Assembly (NCBI RefSeq): GCF_000014445.1
Contig: NC_008531.1
Coordinates: forward strand, 279,001 to 343,000
Length of the DNA stretch: 64,000 bases
Source of the DNA: Leuconostoc mesenteroides subsp. mesenteroides ATCC 8293
Lineage (GTDB): Bacteria; Bacillota; Bacilli; Lactobacillales; Lactobacillaceae
Direction of reading: 5' to 3'
The notes under the pieces are model-generated. The model was not told the DNA's origin and did not search any database. It was given only the letters and a program-made list of their open reading frames with translations. A program made the position numbers and the translations under genes. Positions 33,938-42,320 of this stretch are shown piece after piece; within the stretch, counting starts at the first letter, position 1, and each line of letters starts with the position of its first letter.

Positions 33938-35645
33938 TTTAGTAAGTATTCCAAAAATTCCACTTGAAGATTGGGTCAGTTCAGCGGTTTCATGGTTAAC
34001 TACTAATTTATCCGGATTTTTTGATGCCATTCAATCTGGCGGTCAATACATAATGGATGCTTTAACAAATGGTTTAACTGCTGTACCCATGGCACTAATG
34101 ATTATTGGTATCACAGTAATTGCCATTGTTACGACACCGAAAAAGATTGGCTTTCCGTTATTCACACTTTTGGGACTTTTGTTAATTGCCAATCAAGGAC
34201 TTTGGTCTGACTTAATGAATACCGTTACATTGGTAATCATGGCGTCTATTGTTTCGTTGATTATTGGTATACCCCTTGGAATTTTAACAGCAAAGTCACA
34301 AAAGACTGCGGTAGTTGTTCAACCAATCTTAGACTTTATGCAGACTATGCCAGGATTTGTTTATTTAATTCCTGCTGTTGCCTTCTTTGGAATCGGTGTG
34401 GTTCCTGGTGTGTTTGCTTCGATAATCTTTGCCCTACCACCGATGGTTCGTATGACTAGTTTAGGTATTCGTCAAGTTCCAGTTGATTTGGTTGAAGCAG
34501 CTGATTCATTTGGATCAACTACTTGGCAAAAGTTGTTTAAATTAGAACTTCCTAGTGCAAAAAATACTATTTTAGCAGGCGCTAACCAAACAATCATGTT
34601 GGCATTGTCGATGGTTGTCACAGCTTCTATGATTGGTGCACCAGGTCTTGGGCGTGGCGTCTTGTCTGCGGTTCAACACGCTGATGTTGGTTCTGGATTT
34701 GTTAACGGGCTTGGATTGGTGATCTTAGCTATTGTTATTGATCGTTTTACACAAAAGTTTAACACCCAACCCGGACAAAAAGCGGTGACAAAGCCATGGC
34801 GTCGTTGGACAGTACTTGCGGCTTTGTTGGTTATGATTGGTGGAGGTGTTGTCAACACTTTGACTTCCGATAAAACAACAGGTCAAAAAGTTACTATTGG
34901 CTATGTTGAGTGGGATTCAGAAGTTGCCTCTTCGAATGTGCTGGCTGAATCATTACGTCAACATGGATACGATGTCACGTTAACGCCATTAGATAATGCT
35001 GTTTTGTGGCAGTCGCTATCTAATAATCAAATTGATATTTCAGTTTCAGCATGGTTGCCAGATACACACAAAGCTTTGTATGATAAGTACAAAAATGATG
35101 TAACATTGCTTGGCCCTAACTTGAAAGGTGTTAAAACTGGATTAGTTGTTCCTGATTATATGGATGTAAATTCCATTAGTGATTTAACAACTCAAGCAAA
35201 TAAGACAATCACAGGTATTGAGCCGGGGGCCGGTGAAATGGCCACAGCTGCTAATGCTTTGAAGTCGTATTCAAACTTATCGGGTTGGAACTTATCATCC
35301 TCATCTTCTGGTGCTATGGTATCAGCATTGGATAAAGCTTACAAAAATAAGCAAGATGTTGTGGTGACCGGTTGGTCACCACACTGGATGTTTAGTAAGT
35401 ACCACTTGAAGTTCTTGTCTGATCCAAAAAACGTGTTTGGATCTGGAGAAACCATTAATACGATTGTGAATAAGAAGTTTAAAACTTCTAACCCCAAGGC
35501 CTATAAGGTTGCTGATAATTTTAATTGGACGAAAGATGACATGGAATCAGTCATGCTCGATATTCAAAATGGTCAAACACCAAAGCAGGCTGCTGCTAAA
35601 TGGATTAAGTCACATCAAAAGTTAGTTGATAGTTGGTATAAATAA
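33930..35645 (+). CDS. busAB: Glycine betaine ABC permease fused to substrate-binding domain
   Basis: A 571-residue fusion. ATG 33930 is chosen because AAGGGG (33915-33920) is 9 bases upstream. The first ~290 residues are the permease, with about seven helices and the family loop ([27 protein letters not shown]). After a last helix near 300 follows the external OpuAC-type binding domain ([54 protein letters not shown]) with Trp residues expected to box the trimethylammonium group. It works with busAA and is expected to be repressed by BusR. Confidence 0.93.
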   Translation: MNNLVSIPKIPLEDWVSSAVSWLTTNLSGFFDAIQSGGQYIMDALTNGLTAVPMALMIIGITVIAIVTTPKKIGFPLFTLLGLLLIANQGLWSDLMNTVTLVIMASIVSLIIGIPLGILTAKSQKTAVVVQPILDFMQTMPGFVYLIPAVAFFGIGVVPGVFASIIFALPPMVRMTSLGIRQVPVDLVEAADSFGSTTWQKLFKLELPSAKNTILAGANQTIMLALSMVVTASMIGAPGLGRGVLSAVQHADVGSGFVNGLGLVILAIVIDRFTQKFNTQPGQKAVTKPWRRWTVLAALLVMIGGGVVNTLTSDKTTGQKVTIGYVEWDSEVASSNVLAESLRQHGYDVTLTPLDNAVLWQSLSNNQIDISVSAWLPDTHKALYDKYKNDVTLLGPNLKGVKTGLVVPDYMDVNSISDLTTQANKTITGIEPGAGEMATAANALKSYSNLSGWNLSSSSSGAMVSALDKAYKNKQDVVVTGWSPHWMFSKYHLKFLSDPKNVFGSGETINTIVNKKFKTSNPKAYKVADNFNWTKDDMESVMLDIQNGQTPKQAAAKWIKSHQKLVDSWYK

Positions 35646-35646
35646 A

Positions 35647-35690
35647 AAAATAACGCTAAGCTGAAAATCAGCCTAGCGTTATTTTATTTG
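35647..35690 (+). terminator. Bidirectional terminator between busAB and a convergent gene
   Basis: Two-step stem: AAAATAACGCTA (35647-35658) with TAGCGTTATTTT (35674-35685), enclosing GCTGA/TCAGC. The minus-strand gene ends at 35684. Confidence 0.88.
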
Positions 35691-36163
35691 TTATTCTGGA
35701 TTGTCATCCTCTTATCTTGTTCAACGATAAAATGGCACAAGTCTCCGTCATCAATACGTGTAGGATGTTCTTTTAGAAACCGTTTGTATAGGAAAGCAAT
35801 ACGTGGTTTAAAAATCAATGTATTGGGTGCTACTAAATCATCACTCAGTAACTGATAACTGCGAATCGCATACGTCATAAGTTCATGTTCTCGTTGCCAT
35901 GATTCTTCGCTTAGTCCGTTTTTTTCGACAAACAAATGTTGACGTTCTGCATATCCCAAAGCTTGTTGAAATCGATTTAAATTGTTAGGATCAATAGAAG
36001 AGTCAGGTCCAATGGCAATCATTGTTTGTTTAAAACTAGCTATTGCTTCTGGTGTTGCGTGTTTCGTTAATTCAAAACGTTGAAAGGGAATGCCAGTGCT
36101 AGTCTGACGTTCTTCATATTTGTACCATTTGGGATTTGTTAAAAAGTATGGTGTATTGTTCAA
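35684..36163 (-). CDS. Hypothetical protein
   Basis: A 159-residue soluble protein I do not recognise. It starts at a TTG with GGAGGAG 7 bases upstream. It is rich in charged residues and predicted mainly helical (TPEAIASFKQTMIAIG, RFQQALGYAERQHLF, EHELMTYAIRSYQLL), with no signal peptide, membrane helix or catalytic motif. It lies 14 bases after the ABC-2 permease gene, on the same strand, so it is probably the last gene of that operon. Confidence 0.65.
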   Translation of the reverse strand: MNNTPYFLTNPKWYKYEERQTSTGIPFQRFELTKHATPEAIASFKQTMIAIGPDSSIDPNNLNRFQQALGYAERQHLFVEKNGLSEESWQREHELMTYAIRSYQLLSDDLVAPNTLIFKPRIAFLYKRFLKEHPTRIDDGDLCHFIVEQDKRMTIQNNK

Positions 36164-36177
36164 ATGTGCTCCTCCGT

Positions 36178-37398
36178 TTACTTGTGGCGCAGTCTTGCTG
36201 CTAGTTGTTTCATAATTGGTTCATCAGAGTAAGATAGAACGTTTCTGGCGTAAATACCTTGACCAAACCATAGTAGTAAGAATAATGTGATAACAGCAAT
36301 GAGTAATGCACTTATGGCTGCAGGCCATCCCTCAGTATGCGTAACAAGACGTATTGGCATCATACTTTGAGAGGCAAATGGTATATAACTAAGAATGCGA
36401 ATCAAGAGATTATTCGGCATTTGAGTCATGATAAAGCTAAATACATAGCCAACCATAGCAATCATGGAAATGGGTTGAATAGCCTGCTGAACTTGTGCAT
36501 TATCATTAATTAGAGAGGCAATCATTGACGTTAGCACTAAGTACAGCGCAACAGAAACAAGAACAAAAATTACTGCATAGATTATAAATGATAATGTCAC
36601 ACCATTTAAGTTAGATGCTAATCCTTTTACAAAACTGTTTTCTTTAAAGAAATTGAAAGTTGTGAATCCGGCGATGACGTAGATTAGCAGATGTGTGGTT
36701 ACCAGAGCAAAAATACCGATGATCTTTCCAAAATATTGTACGCGTGCAGACGTCGCTGCCAATAGAATTTCCATAATGCGAGATGATTTTTCATTGGCGA
36801 TTGCATTTGCAATCATTGATGTATACCACATGACTATAATAATAGTGATGATACCAATTGCACTGGCTATTAATTGGTTAGCGCTTTCAGTATTGCCACT
36901 ATTAGTTGATTGTTTTGCTTGTTTGACAACGCTTTTTAAGTTATAAGGTTGCACTAAATCAGCAGTTTGTTCAGCAGTTAGTCCATATTGAGTAGCTTTT
37001 TGGGAACGTGATAAGTTACCTAATATAGCAGTAATCTTTTCTTTTGGAATCTGTTCACTTTTAGGCTGTGTGGTAATTGTGGCTTCATTCTTGTTGACGG
37101 TTAACACACCATCTAACTTTTCGTTTTGCAGTGCTGTATTGGCTTTTTTCTCATTGGTTATGTTGGAAACATGGATGTCTAATTCCTTTTCCGATTGAAC
37201 TAAAATACTGCGGACTTCTTGGTTGCCAACAACAGCAATATTGGGTGTTGTATTGCCTTGCATTTTGGTAATGCCAAATATAACTGCACCAGCTAAAGCA
37301 GCGAAAATCAAGGGAGAAATCACAAGCATCCAATAACCGCGTGATTTAAATTGGCTGAGAAAAGTGTCTTTAATAACAATAAAAAGTTGATTAGTCAT
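36178..37398 (-). CDS. ABC-2 type exporter permease, NatB-like
   Basis: A 406-residue membrane protein. The start is set at 37398 (MTNQLFIVIKDTFLSQFKSRGYWML) by AGGAGG upstream; it overlaps the ATPase gene by 8 bases. Layout is typical of NatB/YhaP: one N-terminal helix (MLVISPLIFAALAGAVIF), an external domain of about 160 residues, then five helices from about 215 with ANAIANEKSSRIMEILLAATS, a hallmark of the family. NatAB of B. subtilis exports sodium; the substrate here is unknown. Confidence 0.85.
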   Translation of the reverse strand: MTNQLFIVIKDTFLSQFKSRGYWMLVISPLIFAALAGAVIFGITKMQGNTTPNIAVVGNQEVRSILVQSEKELDIHVSNITNEKKANTALQNEKLDGVLTVNKNEATITTQPKSEQIPKEKITAILGNLSRSQKATQYGLTAEQTADLVQPYNLKSVVKQAKQSTNSGNTESANQLIASAIGIITIIIVMWYTSMIANAIANEKSSRIMEILLAATSARVQYFGKIIGIFALVTTHLLIYVIAGFTTFNFFKENSFVKGLASNLNGVTLSFIIYAVIFVLVSVALYLVLTSMIASLINDNAQVQQAIQPISMIAMVGYVFSFIMTQMPNNLLIRILSYIPFASQSMMPIRLVTHTEGWPAAISALLIAVITLFLLLWFGQGIYARNVLSYSDEPIMKQLAARLRHK

Positions 37399-38284
37399 GA
37401 ATAGCGACCTCCTGGCGGAAAATGTCATCGAGTGTTGGTGGTTGTTGGCTGAAGGCTGGGATATAGCCATTTTTTGTAACGAGGTCAAACACACGGTGCC
37501 CAGCTTCCTCTTCTGACAAAATTAAGTCATAGCCAACACCATGTGGCGTAACTGAGGCGACACCATCAATAGCTTTTAATGCTGCACTTGAAGTGGAGGA
37601 TTCCACATAGACACGTGTGCGACCAAATTGTTCACGGATATTTTGCACAGGACCTTGGAGAACGATTTTTCCACGTTTTAACATAGTTAGATCGTCAGAA
37701 ATCTTGGTCACGTTGTTCATGTCGTGACTTGAAAAAATAATCATTGCACCATTATCACGTAAGCGTATGATTTCATCCATCATTAAGCTTGTATTGACAG
37801 GATCTAAACCAGAAAAAGGTTCGTCGAGTATGAGTAGACTGGGTTCAAAGATTAATGAAGCGATCATTTGAACTTTTTGTGCGTTTCCTTTGGAAAGTGA
37901 TTGTACTTTATCACTTACTTTACCAACGACATCAAGGCGTTTCATCCAATCTTTCAATGCAACGCGGGCATCTGAACGTTTCATACCGTGTAATTCTGCA
38001 AAGTACAATATTTGTTCTTCAACGGTCCGTTTTTGGTATAAACCACGTTCTTCGGGTAAGAAACCAATACGCTGTTTATCATTTTGGGTAATTTGCTGGT
38101 CGTTCCAAGTGATTGTTCCTGATGTTGGTTTAATGAAGTTTAAAAGCATACGGAAGGTGGTCGTTTTACCAGCACCGTTTTGCCCAATGAGTCCCATTAC
38201 TTTTCCTTCGGTAAGCGTCATATTCATATTAGAGACAGCAATGTTTTGTCCGAACGTCTTGTTAAGATTAGTCAGTTGAATCAT
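37391..38284 (-). CDS. ABC-2 type exporter ATPase, NatA-like
   Basis: A 297-residue ATPase: Walker A GQNGAGKTTT, Q-loop LPEERGLYQKRTVEEQ (the PEERGL motif is typical for NatA-type exporters), signature SLSKGNAQKVQ (altered from LSGGQ as is usual here), Walker B LLILDEPFSGLDP, then a C-terminal regulatory part of about 70 residues. It pairs with the downstream permease by an 8-base overlap. Twelve bases separate it from the small membrane gene upstream, so XRE regulator, membrane protein, ATPase and permease may be one unit. Confidence 0.9.
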   Translation of the reverse strand: MIQLTNLNKTFGQNIAVSNMNMTLTEGKVMGLIGQNGAGKTTTFRMLLNFIKPTSGTITWNDQQITQNDKQRIGFLPEERGLYQKRTVEEQILYFAELHGMKRSDARVALKDWMKRLDVVGKVSDKVQSLSKGNAQKVQMIASLIFEPSLLILDEPFSGLDPVNTSLMMDEIIRLRDNGAMIIFSSHDMNNVTKISDDLTMLKRGKIVLQGPVQNIREQFGRTRVYVESSTSSAALKAIDGVASVTPHGVGYDLILSEEEAGHRVFDLVTKNGYIPAFSQQPPTLDDIFRQEVAIHD

Positions 38285-38295
38285 ATTTTTATTCC

Positions 38296-38763
38296 TTATA
38301 ATATTTTATTTAGTATATATCGCACACCACTATTGAACAAATAAATTAAGACAATTAAGAGATATAGATATGCAGCTCTTCGGTCCCAATAAAAAGTTGC
38401 CCAGCAAATAGCAATATAACTTACAATTAGTAACATAATAAAAGTTATTGTATTTGCGCGGTGAGTAATTTCTTGCAGTCGTTCGTCTGTTGCCTTTATT
38501 TTGCTTTTGTGTAGATACTTGCGATTATGAAATAGTATTCTAGATGTAATTATGGTACCGATACCCCCGCCAAGTATACCGGATGAAAATCCACGTAGAA
38601 AACTTCGCGAAGCTGGTGACTTTTGCAAGCTTGCTAAAAGCATTGTAATAGTCACAGTCAATATGATAACGATTGTCAAAAAATTAACTTGATATTTGAT
38701 TTTTGCACGATATTCGTCGTCAGTTATTCCTGGTTTTGGTGATGCGAATAGTTTATTAATCAT
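38296..38763 (-). CDS. Four-helix membrane protein paired with an XRE regulator (DUF2178-like)
   Basis: A 155-residue membrane protein with start at 38763 (MINKLFASPKPGITDDEYRAKIKYQ), overlapping the XRE gene by 8 bases. Four helices are seen at about 25-45, 60-80, 105-125 and 130-150, with the motif KATDERLQEITHRAN between helices 2 and 3. Membrane proteins with a D-E-R-x3-I-x3-A motif that follow a small XRE regulator are common in Firmicutes and are of unknown function. A role in sensing at the membrane is possible. Confidence 0.7.
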   Translation of the reverse strand: MINKLFASPKPGITDDEYRAKIKYQVNFLTIVIILTVTITMLLASLQKSPASRSFLRGFSSGILGGGIGTIITSRILFHNRKYLHKSKIKATDERLQEITHRANTITFIMLLIVSYIAICWATFYWDRRAAYLYLLIVLIYLFNSGVRYILNKIL

Positions 38764-38962
38764 TTTTTCCCCCTTCAAAAATAAAGACATCTTCAATCGG
38801 TAAGTCAAAGAACTCGGCAATTCGATGTGCCAAAAACAAAGAGGCATTATATTTACCTTTTTCGAGTGATATCACGGTCTGACGCGTTACCTCAAGTTCA
38901 GCAGCAAGCTCTGCTTGAGTTAATTTACGTGATTTTCTTAGTTCTTGAATACGATTTATCAA
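38756..38962 (-). CDS. Small XRE-family (Cro/CI-like) regulator
   Basis: A 68-residue single helix-turn-helix protein: RIQELRKSRKLTQAELAAELEVTRQTVISLEKGKYNASLFLAHRIAEFF. It starts at TTG with AGGAGG 6 bases upstream. The promoter immediately upstream contains a 19-base palindrome, suggesting autoregulation. It belongs to the group that precedes small membrane proteins, as here. Confidence 0.88.
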   Translation of the reverse strand: MINRIQELRKSRKLTQAELAAELEVTRQTVISLEKGKYNASLFLAHRIAEFFDLPIEDVFIFEGGKND

Positions 38963-38998
38963 AGTATGCCTCCTATAGTTTGGCTATTCAACAAAAAT

Positions 38999-39028
38999 AG
39001 TATAGCGTACTTTACATTAAATGTAAAG
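38999..39028 (-). promoter_or_regulatory. XRE gene promoter overlapped by a 19-base palindrome
   Basis: On the minus strand: TTTACA (39027-39022), 17-base spacer, TATACT (39004-38999). The palindrome CTTTACATTAAATGTAAAG (39010-39028) covers the -35 and half the spacer; another TTACAT half-site lies at 39035-39040. It is a likely binding site for the XRE protein. Confidence 0.75.
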
Positions 39029-39050
39029 TTTTGCTTACATTTTGAAAAGG

Positions 39051-39079
39051 TTGCATTTATAGGAAATAAGAACTATAAC
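39051..39079 (+). promoter_or_regulatory. Promoter of the 71-residue gene
   Basis: TTGCAT (39051-39056), 17-base spacer, TATAAC (39074-39079). Divergent from the XRE promoter. Confidence 0.5.
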
Positions 39080-39105
39080 TAAGGTATAGAAAAGGGGGCC
39101 GAAAC

Positions 39106-39321
39106 ATGGCTGATGAAAAATTTGAAACATTGGATCTTCCAATGAGCGAAGTCTTTAGTTGGAGCGAGGACAAAACCCCACTACGCGATGCATTGTGGAA
39201 CCATTATATGGACACAAGCAACAAAAACACTTTGGAAACTTTGAAACACTTGAAGGCTTATGAAAGCATGAGTTCTGATGAAGTTAAGCTTGAAGCTGAA
39301 AAAGTATTGCAAGAAGCATAA
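39106..39321 (+). CDS. Small acidic hypothetical protein
   Basis: A 71-residue soluble protein, acidic and mostly helical (TLETLKHLKAYESMSSDEVKLEAEKVLQEA). AAGGGGGCC gives a strong ribosome-binding site, and it has its own promoter and terminator, so it is very likely real. No known domain is recognised. Confidence 0.8.
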   Translation: MADEKFETLDLPMSEVFSWSEDKTPLRDALWNHYMDTSNKNTLETLKHLKAYESMSSDEVKLEAEKVLQEA

Positions 39322-39327
39322 TCGGAT

Positions 39328-39360
39328 AAAAAGAGATTGATATTGTTTCAATCTTTTTTT
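39328..39360 (+). terminator. Terminator after the small acidic protein gene
   Basis: A 13-bp stem with one G-T pair (AAAAAGAGATTGA with TCAATCTTTTTTT), 7-base loop. Confidence 0.8.
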
Positions 39361-39415
39361 GTTGCAAAAACCATTGACGCATGCTGGTTTTTTCGGTATA
39401 CTTAATATTTGTTAT

Positions 39416-39487
39416 GGCGCTATGGTCAAGTGGTTAAGACGTCGGCTTCTCAGGCCGAAATCGAGGGTTCGACTCCCTCTAGCGCTA
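39416..39487 (+). tRNA. tRNA-Glu (anticodon CTC)
   Basis: A 72-base cloverleaf. Acceptor GGCGCTA pairs with TAGCGCT (one G-U), discriminator A. Anticodon stem TCGGC/GCCGA with loop TTCTCAG gives CTC, decoding GAG. T arm GAGGG-TTCGACT-CCCTC. CCA is not encoded. Confidence 0.96.
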
Positions 39488-39501
39488 TTAGTATATTTCA
39501 T

Positions 39502-39546
39502 GGCGTTGCATCAGGTTTCAAAAACTTTGATGTAGCGCCTTTTCTT
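39502..39546 (+). terminator. Terminator after tRNA-Glu
   Basis: A 12-bp stem with two G-T pairs (GGCGTTGCATCA with TGATGTAGCGCC), 14-base loop, then TTTTCTT. Confidence 0.65.
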
Positions 39547-39612
39547 ATGAAAAACGTTGCACTGTATTTCGTAATAAATTGGAAACATTATAAATACGCA
39601 AGTAGGCAGTAT

Positions 39613-39634
39613 AACGGCATATAAGCCGTTTTTT
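39613..39634 (+). terminator. Short terminator-like hairpin
   Basis: AACGGC-ATATAA-GCCGTT followed by TTTTATTT, just before the ribosome-binding site of the next gene. It may be a terminator or an attenuator. Confidence 0.5.
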
Positions 39635-39662
39635 ATTTGTAGAAAAGGAAGTGAGTAATAGT

Positions 39663-39968
39663 ATGGAATTTTTAGGATTAGTTATTAGCTTAGCTGATGA
39701 ACTATTTGATGTAGACGATAATAAGCCATTTGGCTTTAAATTTTGGCTGTCTATATTTGTATGGTTAATCATGCTTAGTGGGTTTATAGTTGTAGCTACA
39801 GTATTTATAATTTTATTTCCAGCTGTGTTTTTAAAAATCCTAAATACTATTTGGCTTGCGGTGATGGGTATAGAAATATTGTTAGCATGGTTTTGTTATT
39901 ATTCTGGTAAACGTGTAGTAATATGGGCATTTCAAATTAAAAATAATATACAAGCACACAGTAAGTAA
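39663..39968 (+). CDS. Small membrane protein, hypothetical
   Basis: A 101-residue protein with two strongly hydrophobic helices (about 29-56 and 62-86). An acidic N-terminal segment (LADELFDVDDNKPFG) precedes them. The ATG at 39663 is chosen with AAGGAAG upstream; a GTG at 39651 would give four extra residues but overlaps the ribosome-binding site. I do not recognise a family. Confidence 0.6.
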   Translation: MEFLGLVISLADELFDVDDNKPFGFKFWLSIFVWLIMLSGFIVVATVFIILFPAVFLKILNTIWLAVMGIEILLAWFCYYSGKRVVIWAFQIKNNIQAHSK

Positions 39969-40215
39969 GTGTTGCATCAATTTTTAATAAATGATCTACG
40001 AGCTTGGAAAGCTGGTCTATGTTTTAGCGTATATCTGTTATTTATTAATTTAATCAACCAATGTCAATTAATTACTTTTATTTACACTTAAAAACCTGTA
40101 CACAAAAAAGCCCCTGATTAATTTTAGAAGTTTTTTATTATCGATAAATATACAGATGGCGGTATAGTTTTTGAGCAACAGATAGAATGATGAGTGGGCT
40201 AACTATATGTATGCC

Positions 40216-40398
40216 TCACATAACATAGGTGTTCCCTATGTATCTAAAGCTCACTATGAAAACAATAATGGCGATAACCGCCACTGCTGCTCTCAATTGA
40301 AATGTTTTACTTTTGGTATCTATCCTGTTCATATTATGTTGCTTTCTAAAATGTTCATATTCTGATTCAGCATCAAAAACTTGTTTATTTTGGGGTAC
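40216..40398 (-). pseudogene. Small transmembrane reading frame directly after the isochorismatase stop
   Basis: Immediately after the TAG of the isochorismatase-like gene (40399-40401) the same frame stays open for 60 codons, with a protein-like composition: an acidic and basic stretch (NKQVFDAESEYEHFRKQH), then a membrane helix (AAVAVIAIIVFIVSF) and a short end. The only ATG is codon 23 (40332), which would give 38 residues and has no clear ribosome-binding site. It may be a start-less remnant, a small ORF with an unusual start, or a readthrough extension. The remainder of 39969-40215 holds no gene I can see. Confidence 0.35.
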
Positions 40399-40902
40399 CT
40401 AAAACAGTCTTAAAAACCGATCATTCCATATGTTCTCATAAAATTGCACAGTTTGTTTTGCACTCATGTAGTAATTGTCTAATGTGGTGCTAAGTCCTTT
40501 TTTCATTTGCAATTCATAGCCCAAACCGTGTGCCATTTTGATTGTGGTGTCAACATAAAACTCTGTTTGAGCACCACAAATTTCAATGCTACGAACATCG
40601 TTTTCGTTGAGTAGTTTTCTTAGTTTAGTGTGATAGAAAGAATTGGCATGTGTTTTCTGAATGAAATAATCATTTGGTTGACTATCAATTTCGGGGATGA
40701 TTTTCCAAAGGAAGCTTCCAAATATTAATTCTTCGTCGTTATGTTGGATAAAAATAATCGGTTTATGTGCATGACGATAAGCCGTAATGCGACTGTTTAT
40801 ACCAGTCACACATTCTTGAATGTTAAAAATGTCCTGCGGCTCTTTACAAACGCCATTTTGAAAATCAATAACTAGTAGTGTGTCTGATATTGGTAACATC
40901 AT
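40399..40902 (-). CDS. Isochorismatase-like cysteine hydrolase
   Basis: A 167-residue member of the isochorismatase/nicotinamidase superfamily. The catalytic triad is visible: Asp in LLVIDFQNG, Lys in YFIQKTHANSF and Cys in SIEICGAQTEFYVDTT, with the typical cis-peptide region after it. Such enzymes hydrolyse amides or enol ethers; the substrate is not predictable. AAGGA lies upstream of two adjacent ATGs, and the second (40899) has the better spacing. A minus-strand TATAAT at 40969-40964 is the likely -10. Confidence 0.85.
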   Translation of the reverse strand: MMLPISDTLLVIDFQNGVCKEPQDIFNIQECVTGINSRITAYRHAHKPIIFIQHNDEELIFGSFLWKIIPEIDSQPNDYFIQKTHANSFYHTKLRKLLNENDVRSIEICGAQTEFYVDTTIKMAHGLGYELQMKKGLSTTLDNYYMSAKQTVQFYENIWNDRFLRLF

Positions 40903-40963
40903 TTTTCCTTCTTTTAAGTTAAGTGTTCAAATTTAGGGAGCCACTAAACGAATAGAAAGACGT

Positions 40964-40969
40964 ATTATA
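40964..40969 (-). promoter_or_regulatory. -10 element of the isochorismatase-like gene
   Basis: TATAAT on the minus strand, about 62 bases upstream of the gene; no strong -35 is seen. Confidence 0.45.
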
Positions 40970-41142
40970 GTCCAATATTATTCGTTTTCTTTCACTTACT
41001 CTTACCATGAACTAATACATTAGTATCTTCGTAAATAAGCTATTTGAATTACAACGTTATATTAACACATTAAAAAAACGTATGTTGATGCACGAATAAA
41101 GTAGCTGCGTATTTTAAAGGTTTGTTAAATACATAAGTTGCG

Positions 41143-41249
41143 GTGCCAGTGACATTAATTTTGTACAAGCACTGGTACGTCATAAAATTTTTCTTCTTAT
41201 ATATTATCAAAAAAAGGCCAATCAATATTGTTATTGATCGGTCTTTTTT
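41143..41249 (+). ncRNA. Orphan hairpin plus terminator in the 620-base gap before the amino-acid operon
   Basis: The gap 40903-41523 has no gene. It holds a 9-bp hairpin (GTGCCAGTG 41143-41151 with CACTGGTAC 41170-41178, one G-T pair) and then a strong intrinsic terminator at 41209-41249 (17-bp stem with one G-T pair and one mismatch, T6 tail). As no reading frame precedes the terminator, a small RNA or an attenuator leader for the downstream operon is possible. T-box core sequences were not found. The terminator alone is clear; the RNA is inferred. Confidence 0.4.
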
Positions 41250-41427
41250 ATATCAAGTTGAGATGAATATACGAACAAATGGTGATAATTTTTAGAACTA
41301 GTAGATAGGAAGTATTGTTTTACGTTGTGCAATGTGAACAAATTTAACATAATTATTGTTTAATTGATTTATAACGTGTATGATGTATTTTAACACCTAG
41401 TTAATTTTATGATTATAATAATGTTAT

Positions 41428-41439
41428 TTAACCGGTTAA
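41428..41439 (+). promoter_or_regulatory. Palindromic operator candidate upstream of the amino-acid operon
   Basis: TTAACCGGTTAA is a perfect 12-base palindrome, flanked by GTTA and TAAC that extend it with a one-base offset. It lies 85 bases before the first gene. A possible -10 is TATAAT at 41486-41491. No regulator gene is adjacent. Confidence 0.45.
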
Positions 41440-41523
41440 TAACTTTATAAATTAATATATAAAATATTGTTCTTTATTAGGTTCTTATAATTTTAATTTC
41501 ATCGATGAAGTAGGAGGCGTTTT

Positions 41524-42270
41524 ATGAATAATTTTTTTCAACCACACCTTATATGGGAATATTTGCCTGATGTATTGTCAGCATTACCGACAACGCTGTT
41601 GCTTACTCTAGTATCAACAATCATTGGCGTAATCGTCGGCGCAGGTATTGCGTTTGTCAAAATGGAAGATACACCAATCTTTAAACAAATTGCAGTAGTC
41701 TTCACTTCTTTTATTAGAGGGACACCAATTTTGATACAAATGTTTTTAGTTTATTATGGACTGCCTATGTTTCTAGGATATGTGGGCATTAACACAGATG
41801 ACGTCAGCCCATTAATCTATTTATTTATTACATATGGGTTGAATATGGCGGCTTTTCTTTCAGAAATCATTCGTGCCGCATTGGAAAGCGTGCCAGCAAG
41901 TCAACGTGAAGCGGCTTTAACTTCAGGTTACACAAAGCGTCAGATGTATTTTAAAATTATTTTCCCTCAGGCAGTAATTATTGCGGTGCCCAGTTTTGCG
42001 ACAATGGTCATTTCGTTGCTGCAAGATACATCATTGGCATTCACAATCGGTGTATTAGATGTTGTTGGTAAAGCCAAAGCATTGGGTACGGCGACATTTC
42101 ACACAGTTGAGGCTTACATTAGTGCGATGATCATATTTATTATTTTAAGTTTCATTTTAGAAAGATTCTTCCGTTGGATTGAAAAGCGCAGTAACTTTAC
42201 GTCACGCAAAACACCAATTTTGGCTAATAATCCTGTGATACCAGTGATTGAGACACCAAAAACAACTTAA
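41524..42270 (+). CDS. Amino-acid ABC transporter permease (His/Gln/cystine type), first
   Basis: A 248-residue permease of the polar amino-acid uptake family, with about five helices and the EAA loop (SQREAALTSGYTKRQMYFKIIFPQA). The region FTSFIRGTPILIQMFLVYYGLP is typical of the family. AGGAGGCG gives a strong start. First gene of an eight-gene operon that encodes two such permeases and two ATPases but one binding protein. The two-permease layout resembles cystine importers (TcyLM), but the substrate is not determined. Confidence 0.88.
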   Translation: MNNFFQPHLIWEYLPDVLSALPTTLLLTLVSTIIGVIVGAGIAFVKMEDTPIFKQIAVVFTSFIRGTPILIQMFLVYYGLPMFLGYVGINTDDVSPLIYLFITYGLNMAAFLSEIIRAALESVPASQREAALTSGYTKRQMYFKIIFPQAVIIAVPSFATMVISLLQDTSLAFTIGVLDVVGKAKALGTATFHTVEAYISAMIIFIILSFILERFFRWIEKRSNFTSRKTPILANNPVIPVIETPKTT

Positions 42271-42320
42271 TACATACACAAGATGTTGATAAATGAGAAG
42301 AGAGCTAGAGGAGTAATATT

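Noticed and set aside
39969..40215. Possible mobile-element remnant
   Set aside because: No transposase fragment, terminal repeats or target duplication was visible; it is AT-rich filler.
41130..41160. AAGTTGCGGTGCC as a possible T-box core
   Set aside because: It lacks the conserved GGTGG-ACCGCG antiterminator sequence and no specifier-loop stem was found.
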